Shown: positions 35,746 through 42,629 of the stretch, piece after piece | Layout of the letters: every line of letters starts with the position of its first letter | Position numbering within the stretch: the first letter of the stretch is position 1 | NCBI GenBank assembly: GCA_050248715.1 | Contig: JBFWRV010000001.1 | Location: 1 to 64,000 of the forward strand | Length of the DNA stretch: 64,000 bases | Direction of reading: 5' to 3' | From: AWTP1-13 sp050248715 | GTDB lineage: Bacteria; Pseudomonadota; Alphaproteobacteria; Rhizobiales; Hyphomicrobiaceae | The notes under the pieces: model-generated | Databases searched by the model: none | Told to the model about the DNA's origin: nothing | Seen by the model: the letters and a program-made list of their open reading frames with translations, nothing else | Made by a program: the position numbers and the translations under genes

Positions 35746-36150
35746 TCAACCTTTGGCGGCCCTCTCGGCCCTGACCTCCTTGAACACCTTGGAGGCGACC
35801 AGCATCGACTCCCGGATGATGGGCACGCCCACGTAGCCGGAGAGATGCAACAGAACCTCGGTCAGCTCGTCCTCGGTCCACCCCTCCTTGAGGGCAAAGC
35901 GCAGATGGATGTCGAGCTCGGGATGGCGGCCGGTGGCGGCGTCGGAGACGACGCAGATCAGCGTACGCGTCTTGATGTCGAGGCCGGGCCGCGCCCACAG
36001 CGCGCCGAACACGGTCTCGGTGGCGACGTCGATGAACTTCTTCATGACGGGGTCGCGCGCGTATTCGGCCTGGTTGCGCGCAAAGTCGGCCTCCCCTCTC
36101 AGCTTCCGGCGGATCGCCTCGCCCTTCTTGTACAGCTCGCTCTCGGCCAT
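35746..36150 (-). CDS. Carboxymuconolactone decarboxylase family protein
   Basis: Small all-helical protein of 134 residues, the usual size for gamma-carboxymuconolactone decarboxylase of beta-ketoadipate metabolism. Motifs are GALWARPGLDIKTRTLICVV (about 50-69), then GRHPELDIHLRFALKEGWTEDEL and the C-terminal HLSGYVGVPIIRESM. There is no CxxC redox pair, so it is closer to the decarboxylase than to the AhpD peroxidase branch. It lies near a second relative (36300) and LLM enzymes, suggesting aromatic or alicyclic compound catabolism. Confidence 0.86.
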   Translation of the reverse strand: MAESELYKKGEAIRRKLRGEADFARNQAEYARDPVMKKFIDVATETVFGALWARPGLDIKTRTLICVVSDAATGRHPELDIHLRFALKEGWTEDELTEVLLHLSGYVGVPIIRESMLVASKVFKEVRAERAAKG

Positions 36151-36299
36151 CGGTCCGTCTCCATCCCATTGTCTTGAAGCATCGAGGCTAGCTCACGCGC
36201 GTACGCTCGTCACGCGCAGGCGGCCAACCGTTTTTGCATGCCCTCTCGGCGCCGGGCGGCATAAGCTCACGCCTCGATCCGATGCGGGAGGAAGCGACC

Positions 36300-37052
36300 A
36301 TGACGCGTGAAGAGCTGCGCCGGCGGGGCAAGGAGCTGGCAAAGCGCCTGAACCTGCCGGCGGACGCTGCGAGCGAGGTGCTGCCGGGCTTTGCCGACTT
36401 CATGGCCGAGGTGGTCTATGCCGGCATCTGGGACCGGCCGCACCTGGCCGTCAAAGACAGGCTGGTGTGCACGCTGGCGGTTCTGGGGCTGCTGCAGCGC
36501 CCCGCACGGCTCGAGCGCATGGTCGGCGCCGCGCTCGATGAGGGCCTGCCGCCGCGCAGCATCCTGGAGGTGTTCCTGCAGGCAGGCCTCTACGGCGGGT
36601 TCGATACGACGGAGTCGGCGTCAACATGCGCGCAGGCGGTATTCAAGCAGCGCGGATTGACCGTGCCCGGCGAACCGTCGCGCACGGACGCAAGCGAGAC
36701 GCTGGATGCTCGGGGTGCCGAGCTGATGGCAACCCTGCACGGCGAGCGGGGCAAGCAAGGCTATGCGGCCCCCGGCAACGCCGTCACTGGCGCACTCTAT
36801 CCCGCGGCGATCCGCTACGGCTATGGCGAGCTGTGGTTCCGCGCAGGCCTCGACCATCGCCAGCGCATGCTGTGTGCGCTCGCCTCCTTCACGGTGCTGG
36901 GTCTGGAGCGGCAGCTCGCCAAGTTCGCAGCCTCGGCGCTGAACGTGGGGCTCACGCGCGAGGAGATCATCGAGGCCGTCATTCAGACGGGCCCTTATGG
37001 CGGGTTCCCGCGAGCCCTCAACGGCCTGACGATCCTCAGCGATGTGCTGTGA
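36300..37052 (+). CDS. Two-domain carboxymuconolactone-decarboxylase-like protein
   Basis: Protein of 250 residues with two tandem CMD-like helical domains: residues 30-118 (GIWDRPHLAVKDRLVCTLAV... YGGFDTTESASTC) and about 150-250 (LWFRAGLDHRQRMLCALASF... YGGFPRALNGLTI). The paired 'YGGF' ends mark the two repeats. ATG 36300 is set by GGGAGGAAG about 7 bases upstream. It starts a divergent plus-strand unit opposite a single-domain relative and is followed by an LLM-oxidoreductase. Precise reaction unknown. Confidence 0.82.
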   Translation: MTREELRRRGKELAKRLNLPADAASEVLPGFADFMAEVVYAGIWDRPHLAVKDRLVCTLAVLGLLQRPARLERMVGAALDEGLPPRSILEVFLQAGLYGGFDTTESASTCAQAVFKQRGLTVPGEPSRTDASETLDARGAELMATLHGERGKQGYAAPGNAVTGALYPAAIRYGYGELWFRAGLDHRQRMLCALASFTVLGLERQLAKFAASALNVGLTREEIIEAVIQTGPYGGFPRALNGLTILSDVL

Positions 37053-37178
37053 CGCGGGAGCGTGCAAGCGCTCGCGGCCCGACTGATTACCGCCGTGCTC
37101 GGAGGATGACTCAGCGCCGGCGGCATGCTGTTAATGTTGCAGCGAGAACGAGCCGCTGGCTTGGGGAGGTATCGGGAA

Positions 37179-38240
37179 GTGCGCGTCATCACCCAGATTC
37201 CCAACAACGATCTTGTCGAGGCGCAGAAGGTCGCGCGCATTGCCGAGCGTGCCGGATTCGATTCGGTCATCACGGCGGAGAACGCGCACAACCCGTTCCT
37301 GCCGCTCGCGGCGGCGGCGCTCGTCACGGAGCGCGTCCAGCTCGGAACGGCGGTCGCGATGGCGTTCCCGCGCTCGCCCACGGTCACCGCGCATGTCGCC
37401 TGGGACCTGCACAAAGCGTCCAAGGGCCGCTTCTACCTGGGACTTGGCTCGCAGGTGAAGGCGCACAACGAGCGGCGCTACGGCGTGGCCTGGTCGCCGC
37501 CGGCGCCGCGCATGCGCGACTACATCGGCGCCGTGCGCGCGATCTGGCAGGCGTGGGAGGACGAGACCGCACTCGAGTATCACAGCGACACGTACACCTT
37601 GACGCTGATGACCCCCAACTTCTCGCCGCGCCCCACCGGGCTGCCGCGCATTCCCGTATCGCTCGCGGCGGTCGGTCCAGCGATGCTTCGGCTCGGAGGC
37701 GAGATGTGCGACGGCGTCCGCCTGCACCCTTTCTCGACGCGGCGCTACCTCGAGGAGATATCGATCGCCCGCATCGAAGAGGGGCTGGCGAAATCCGGGC
37801 GGCAGCGGGGCAACGTCGAGGTGATTGCCGGCGGCTACGGCTTCATCGGGACGGGGCCGAATGCGGAGGCGATCGCCAAGGCCCGGGCCTACGTGCGCTT
37901 CCGCATCGCGTTCTACTGCTCGACCAAGGCCTATTGGGACGTCTTGCGTCTGCACGACCTCGAATGGCTCGGCGAGAAGGTCAATCCGCTGCCGCGTGAG
38001 AACCGCTGGAGCGAGATGGCCGAGCAGATTCCCGAGGACAAGATCGACCTCTTCGCCACGCTTGCCGAGTACGAGGCGCTGCCCGCGGCCATCGAGAAGC
38101 GCTATGGCGGCTGCGCCGATACCGTGCTGCTGCAGATCGGCGCGGAGGAGGACATCGATCGCCTGGCAGCGTGCGTCGCGGCCATCCAGCGCATCCCCTC
38201 ACGCTTCGAGGCCTACAGTACGAGGCCCGGTCCGACTTGA
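37179..38240 (+). CDS. LLM-class F420-dependent-type oxidoreductase
   Basis: Third luciferase-like oxidoreductase of the cluster, 353 residues. Conserved segments are RIAERAGFDSVITAENAHNP, LGTAVAMAFPRSPTVTAHV, ASKGRFYLGLGSQVKAHNER (about 83-102) and PVSLAAVGPAMLRLGGEMCDG. Start GTG 37179 has GGGGAGG 9-15 bases upstream; longer in-frame starts lack support. It follows the two-domain CMD protein by 126 bases. The substrate is unknown. Confidence 0.86.
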   Translation: MRVITQIPNNDLVEAQKVARIAERAGFDSVITAENAHNPFLPLAAAALVTERVQLGTAVAMAFPRSPTVTAHVAWDLHKASKGRFYLGLGSQVKAHNERRYGVAWSPPAPRMRDYIGAVRAIWQAWEDETALEYHSDTYTLTLMTPNFSPRPTGLPRIPVSLAAVGPAMLRLGGEMCDGVRLHPFSTRRYLEEISIARIEEGLAKSGRQRGNVEVIAGGYGFIGTGPNAEAIAKARAYVRFRIAFYCSTKAYWDVLRLHDLEWLGEKVNPLPRENRWSEMAEQIPEDKIDLFATLAEYEALPAAIEKRYGGCADTVLLQIGAEEDIDRLAACVAAIQRIPSRFEAYSTRPGPT

Positions 38241-38392
38241 GCGGGTGCAGCACGATCCTTGCAGCGCTGCAAGCACGCCCAACATGCGATGTAGGCAGAG
38301 CTGTTGCACCGCAAAGCGGATAGCTGCGCCAGGGCCGGCTCAGTAGCCTTTCACTGACGTTCCCCTCCCTGAATACTCGATTGGAGTCCATC

Positions 38393-39363
38393 GTGCGCAT
38401 CGTACAAGGCTTTCTTGCCGCAGCGCTGGCCGTCGGCCTCGCGACAGCCCCGGCCCGCGCCCAGTCGGCAGCCGACTATCCCAACCGCCGATCACCTTGA
38501 TCATCCCGTTCACGGCCGGCGTCTCCGCCGACATCCTGTTCCGCGGCCTCGCCAAGGCAGCATCCAAGCACCTTGGACAGCCGATCATCATCGACAACCG
38601 GACAGGGGCTAGCGGCACGCTCGGCCCCGCCGTGTTGGCGACGATGAAGCCCGACGGCTATACGATCGGTCAAATTCCCCTGCCGATATTCCGCCTGCCG
38701 CTTATGCAGAAGGTGACCCACGATCCTCTCAAGGACTTCACCTACATCATCAATCTCGCGGGCTACCAGCTGGGCGCCGTCGTCAAGGCGGACAGCCAGC
38801 TCAAGAAGTGGTCCGACGTGATCGACTACGCGCGCACCAACCCCGGCAAGTTCACATATGCCACGATCGGTGCGGCCACAACGCCCGGCGTCGCCACCGC
38901 GCTCGCAGCACGCGAGGCCGGCGTGGAGATGGCGCACGTGCCATCGAAGGGCGGTGGCGGATCGATCGCGGCCCTCCTCGGCGGCCACGTCAACATGATT
39001 GTGGAAAACCTGGCCTGGGCGCCGCTCGTTGCCGCGGGCCAGCTGCGCCTTCTGATGGTCCTCGGCAGCCAGCGCGAGAAGGCTTGGCCGGACGTGCCGG
39101 CCCTGAAGGAAGTCGGCTACTCCTTCGACTTCGACAGCCCGACCGGTCTAGCCGGTCCGAAAGGCATGGACCCCGCCATCGTCCAGAAACTTCATGATGC
39201 GTTCAAGAAGGCCTACGACGATCCGTCGATGATGGCGCACTATGAGAAGGTGCAATTCTGCCGGCGATACCTGAACAGCGCCGACTATACCGCGCTTGCC
39301 GCCAAGCTCTACGCCGACGAGAGGGAGGCGCTGGCCAAGGTCGGGCTGCTCAAGAAGGACTGA
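38393..39363 (+). pseudogene. TctC/Bug-type tripartite tricarboxylate receptor, frameshifted
   Basis: Periplasmic solute-binding protein of the TctC family, broken by one base. From GTG 38393 the frame gives a normal signal peptide (RIVQGFLAAALAVGLATAPARAQ) and YPNR, then stops. From about 38488 the body continues in another frame with the family's PFTAG...SADILFRGLAKAASKHLGQP and NRTGASGTLG, running to a stop at 39363. A missing C in the CGC-CG-ATC stretch would restore 'PNRPITLIIPF'. No TctA/TctB genes are adjacent. It is either a real lesion or a sequencing error. Confidence 0.8.
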
Positions 39364-39398
39364 GCCGGCCGGTGTTTCTGGGGCTCGGCAGGCCCGCC

Positions 39399-40148
39399 CT
39401 ACGCCTGCCGCTTGCCGATCGTGGCCGTGACTGCGCAATGATCGCTCACGCCCGTGTGCAGGGCGACGTCGCGCACGTCCCAATCGTCCGTCGAGAACAG
39501 GCCGTCCACCATCAGCTCGAGATGGGGAGCGCGATGCAGCTGCGGATCGAGGCTGCTCGTATATTCGGAGGGAATGTGATCCGTCCAGCGGGTGGCAAGC
39601 CGACCGAAGATCTCCTTGCCGCGGGGCGCGTTGAAGTCGCCGGTAAGCAGCAGCGAACGGTCGCCGGCAAGCCTTAGCAAGGCGTCGCACGCGGAGCGCT
39701 GAAAATCGCTGGTACGGGCGTGGTCGGTCCAGGGAAAGTGCGTGGTGGCAATGGTGAGCAGGCCGCCGCAATGCTCGATGCCGGCGACGGCCAGCGCATA
39801 GCGGTTGGTCGCGACCCTGGACTCCTCGGATGTGCGGTCGAGCACCTCAGTGCCGTTGCCGCCGCCCGCATATTGGATGTCCTCGACGTGCGCGAACGGA
39901 CGGCGGGACAAAACCGCGATGCCGCTTGATCGCAGGCCTTCCATCTCGGGAGAACGACACATGGAAACGTAAAAGCGGCGCGTGTAGCCTGCACCGCCGC
40001 ACAGCAAGGGCAAGTCCGCCTCGATGACCTCCTGCAGGCACACGACGTCGGGAGAGCGCGCGTGCAGAAAATCCTGCACGCGCGCAAGATGCCTGGACCG
40101 CTCGATGTTGATCGACGCCAGGGTGAGGGCGGTGCCGGTGGCGGTCAT
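39399..40148 (-). CDS. Endonuclease/exonuclease/phosphatase family protein
   Basis: EEP-fold metal-dependent hydrolase of 249 residues. Active-site segments visible are SINIERSRHL (Asn), VCLQEVIEADL (metal Glu), TTHFPWTDH, LLTGDFNAPRG (catalytic Asp/Asn) and the C-terminal SDHCAV (Asp-His). All key positions are kept. ATG 40148 is preferred; a TTG 39 bases upstream is possible. No signal peptide. It converges with the frameshifted TctC gene. It could be a nuclease or a phosphodiesterase for nucleotides or lipids. Confidence 0.83.
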   Translation of the reverse strand: MTATGTALTLASINIERSRHLARVQDFLHARSPDVVCLQEVIEADLPLLCGGAGYTRRFYVSMCRSPEMEGLRSSGIAVLSRRPFAHVEDIQYAGGGNGTEVLDRTSEESRVATNRYALAVAGIEHCGGLLTIATTHFPWTDHARTSDFQRSACDALLRLAGDRSLLLTGDFNAPRGKEIFGRLATRWTDHIPSEYTSSLDPQLHRAPHLELMVDGLFSTDDWDVRDVALHTGVSDHCAVTATIGKRQA

Positions 40149-40284
40149 GCCCCGGCCCCCACATGAGCGCGGCACATCCTTGGACAATGCCTCGAAGTCG
40201 TGGTCATGCGGGCAGCCTTGCGCATGTTCGAGGATAGGGTGCCGCGCAACATCGGGTCAAAAGCGCGGAGTGCCGCGCGAGGCC

Positions 40285-40575
40285 TCAGCCCACAGGTTCA
40301 GCGAGGCGCGCCCGGCTTCCGGCTGTCGCAGCGAACTCCTGGATCGTCTTCGGGTTCGCCTTCGACGCGACCAGGCGCAGGCCATGCATCTCGCCCGCCT
40401 GCCGCGCATCGACGGCACGGGTCGCCGCCATGCCGGCGAGCAGGGCACCGATGGTTTCGGAAAGCCGGTCCAGCAGGAAGCCGGACCACGGTTGATCGCC
40501 GCCGTGGGCAAGCTGGTCCTTGGCCCACTCGCGAATCCGAGCGAGTTCGCCTTCGATGGTATCGTTCGGCGTCAT
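40285..40575 (-). CDS. Small hypothetical protein
   Basis: Predicted 96-residue helical protein: TIEGELARIREWAKDQLAHG, then PPW-like QPWSGFLLDRLSETIGALL. Short proteins beginning 'MTP.DTI..IR.WA...' with a later Trp-containing helix recur in alphaproteobacterial genomes, so this reads as a real gene, though no function can be named. The ribosome-binding site before ATG 40575 is weak. It lies 137 bases upstream of the EEP gene on the same strand. Confidence 0.55.
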   Translation of the reverse strand: MTPNDTIEGELARIREWAKDQLAHGGDQPWSGFLLDRLSETIGALLAGMAATRAVDARQAGEMHGLRLVASKANPKTIQEFAATAGSRARLAEPVG

Positions 40576-40752
40576 TGCGATGCGGGCCTCCCGGTTGGCC
40601 CGCAATGATGCACTGAGGCCATTAAGCGTTTCCTAACCGGCGGTCCGGCATCCGCGTCACTCGGCTGAGATGATTGGCCAGGCCGAGGCCGGACATGCTT
40701 TCGGTCACCCCTCGACAGGCTCAGGGTGCGACGCGAGAAAGCCGGCATAATG

Positions 40753-40770
40753 CGCAACAAAAAGGTTGCG
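40753..40770. promoter_or_regulatory. Operator half of a matched pair (CGCAAC-N6-GTTGCG), distal
   Basis: Perfect 18-base inverted repeat CGCAAC-AAAAAG-GTTGCG, 47 bases before the SRPBCC start. The identical half-sites and spacing recur at 40798-40815, centred 45 bases downstream. Such a pair in front of an ArsR-containing operon suggests autoregulation by the downstream regulator. Confidence 0.8.
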
Positions 40771-40797
40771 TTTACTCAATTCGCGAGGTACAGCATA

Positions 40798-40815
40798 CGC
40801 AACCAGGAGGTTGCG
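40798..40815. promoter_or_regulatory. Operator half of a matched pair (CGCAAC-N6-GTTGCG), overlapping the RBS
   Basis: Perfect 18-base inverted repeat CGCAAC-CAGGAG-GTTGCG immediately before ATG 40817. The spacer contains AGGAGG-like ribosome-binding sequence, so bound repressor would cover the translation start region. Same arms and spacer length as the copy at 40753. Confidence 0.8.
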
Positions 40816-40816
40816 C

Positions 40817-41269
40817 ATGAATGACCGCATCGAGAAGACCATCGACATCAAGGCGCCCGTCTCGCGCGTGTGGAAGGCGCTGACCGATCATCGCGAGTTC
40901 GGCACATGGTTCCGCGTCAAGATCGACGGGCCGTTCGTACCGGGAAAGGCATCGCGCGGCCAGATCACCTTTCCCGGCTACGAGCACGTGACATGGGAGG
41001 TCGTCGTACAGAAGGTTGAACCGGAGCGGCTGTTCTCGTTCACCTGGCACCCCTATCCAGCCGATCCGAGGGTGGACTACTCAACCGAATCACCGACGCT
41101 CGTGGAGTTCACGCTGGAGAAGACCGCGACGGGGACCTTGCTGCGCGTCGTCGAGTCGGGCTTCGATAAGATTCCAAGCCACCGTCGGGCTGAGGCGTTC
41201 CGCATGAACGACGGCGGCTGGAGCGCACAGATGAGAAACATCGCGCAGCATGTCGAGAAGGCAGCCTAG
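40817..41269 (+). CDS. SRPBCC (AHSA1-like/START) domain protein
   Basis: Helix-grip-fold protein of 150 residues: the N-terminal RIEKTIDIKAPVSRVWKAL and ITFPGYEHVTWEVVVQKVEP, then FTWHPYPAD and TPTLVEFTLEKTATGTLLRVVESGFD are typical of the AHSA1-like SRPBCC family. ATG 40817 has CAGGAGG about 7 bases upstream, inside an inverted repeat. The 3' end overlaps the next gene, an ArsR regulator, by 20 bases. SRPBCC/ArsR gene pairs are common; the SRPBCC partner is thought to bind a hydrophobic ligand. Confidence 0.86.
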   Translation: MNDRIEKTIDIKAPVSRVWKALTDHREFGTWFRVKIDGPFVPGKASRGQITFPGYEHVTWEVVVQKVEPERLFSFTWHPYPADPRVDYSTESPTLVEFTLEKTATGTLLRVVESGFDKIPSHRRAEAFRMNDGGWSAQMRNIAQHVEKAA

Positions 41270-41594
41270 CCGACCCAACGCGCTGAAGATGCGCGCCGCA
41301 GTGTTTGCCGCGCTCGGCGACGAGACGCGGCTCGCCGTGCTGGGCAAACTGCTGAACGGCGAGCCGCAGTCCATCGCGCGCCTCACGCTGGGTACCAATC
41401 TGTCGCGGCAGGCCGTGACGAAGCACCTGCGCGTGCTGGCGGACGCGGGCGTCGTGCGCAGCGTGCGTGTCGGCCGCGAGAGTCTTTTCGAAATCGAGCC
41501 GAAGCCGATCGCCAAGGTGCGCGACTATCTCGATGAGGTCTCGCGCCAATGGGACGCCGCTTTGGCGCGGCTGAGGGCACACTTGGAGGGTTAG
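41250..41594 (+). CDS. ArsR-family winged-helix regulator
   Basis: Repressor of 114 residues. Winged-helix features are VFAALGDETRLAVLGKLLNG, the recognition helix LSRQAVTKHLRVLADAGVV and the wing RSVRVGRESLFEIEPKP. It lacks the Cys metal sites of the founding members. Translation starts inside the SRPBCC gene (20-base overlap), so the pair is one operon. The two CGCAAC-N6-GTTGCG palindromes before the operon are its probable operators; this is inference from position and symmetry. Confidence 0.88.
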   Translation: MSRRQPSRPNALKMRAAVFAALGDETRLAVLGKLLNGEPQSIARLTLGTNLSRQAVTKHLRVLADAGVVRSVRVGRESLFEIEPKPIAKVRDYLDEVSRQWDAALARLRAHLEG

Positions 41595-42161
41595 CAGCGC
41601 TTATCCCCGCTTTCTGCGCGTGTGCGATACTGCGTGCGCCTCGGCTCACGAGGGGGTGCTGTTCGCGACGCGCCCGACCAGTGCGAGCCGCAGGTCTGCA
41701 ACTGGGTGGCACACCGTACATGTGCCCCGGGAAAGAACGTCAGGGACGATCAAGCCTCGCCGTCCGCCGTGCCCGGAGCGCCTGAGTGCAGAGTGGAGCG
41801 CGGATGCCGCGCCTGAGGACGCCTACCCCCGGCCGGGGCCCCTGAGCGCATCGGCGTCCGCGCCCCGCTCCCCTCGCCTGCCCCTACCCCGAGTGCGAAA
41901 GCACGTCGGGCTGTTGGTGCTTGCGTCCCCGCCACATACGCGCGCCGCCCTGAGCCTGTCGAAGGGCGGACCATGCACCTGAGCCGTGCTTCGACCCTCG
42001 GAACAAGTCCGAGGGCAGGCAGGCTCAGCACGGGGGTTGGAAAGCAGGCTCAGCGCGTGGTGGAAGGGTGAGCTCGGCACGGGGGCGGGCGCGCGAATGG
42101 ACGACCTCCGGAGAAACCGCCCATTTCCAACGCTGCACACTGTCAGACCGCGCACCAGACG
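41595..42161. other. Repeat-rich non-coding region, no gene
   Basis: This 567-base gap between the ArsR gene and the His-rich protein gene contains the second composite repeat (41950-42085) and GC-rich unstructured sequence before it. Open frames here have no start signal or family likeness. No RNA gene could be recognised. Confidence 0.6.
41950..42085 (+). repeat. Composite dispersed repeat, copy 2, with inserted hairpin
   Basis: Matches copy 1 at 30403: GCCTGTCGAAGGGCGGACC, GCACCTGAG, CCGTGCTTCGAC and AGGCTCAGCACGGGGG tandem units. It differs by an insertion of about 25 bases in the middle that itself is a perfect hairpin, CCCTCGGA (41995-42002) and TCCGAGGG (42008-42015). Confidence 0.72.
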
Positions 42162-42240
42162 TCACCAGTGGCGATGACGGTGGCCCCAATGACCGTGACG
42201 GTGGCGCCAATGACGGTGGCCCCAGTGTCCGTGACGGTGC
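42160..42240. repeat. Tandem repeat encoding His-Gly-His-Trp units
   Basis: On the plus strand, units around GTGACGGTGGCSCCAATGAC repeat about four times in 80 bases with small changes. They encode the HGHWGHRHW tail of the minus-strand secreted protein, and repeat number is likely to vary between strains. Confidence 0.65.
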
Positions 42241-42473
42241 CGGTATCCTGGACCGATGTAGAAACTGAATCCCGGGCGGTATTCGCGGTAGTAGCGGCAG
42301 TGCTTGTGTCCACGATGCCACCAGCAGCGTCGCGCAGCCTTCTCGACAAGCGTGGTGCCGGCAGTCCTTGCCTCGTTCCCGAAAACTCCGACGGCAGGAG
42401 CGGCCGATGCAGGCGCCGCGAGGACACCAAGCGTCAGCGCAACGACTGAGAACGCGAGGTATTTTCCATACAT
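42162..42473 (-). CDS. Small secreted His/Trp/Arg-rich protein
   Basis: Protein of 103 residues with a signal peptide (MYGKYLAFSVVALTLGVLAAPASA) and a C-terminal third made of repeated HGHWGHRHW-type units, after a Cys pair in RCWWHRGHKHCRYYREY. The repeats are encoded by a short tandem DNA repeat. It resembles the small GCG_CRPN/His-rich secreted proteins common in rhizobia. The His-rich tail could bind metal ions, but this is unproven. Confidence 0.72.
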   Translation of the reverse strand: MYGKYLAFSVVALTLGVLAAPASAAPAVGVFGNEARTAGTTLVEKAARRCWWHRGHKHCRYYREYRPGFSFYIGPGYRHRHGHWGHRHWRHRHGHWGHRHRHW

Positions 42474-42629
42474 CCGGTTCGCTCCTTTCCGTTGTTGCCC
42501 GGCGAAACTTTCACTGGCCTGGACAACGTCAAGGCATCGCCATCGTTCCCTTCGCTACCGCAAAGAAAACGGGTGGCGATGCGAAAAATTACAGCGTATG
42601 CGGAGCGCTTCTTCTGCGAGGCTTCAACT

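Noticed and set aside
37125..37178. Extended start of the third LLM oxidoreductase at 37125
   Set aside because: The additional 18 residues have no ribosome-binding site, while GTG 37179 has GGGGAGG upstream and the family start RVITQIPNND.
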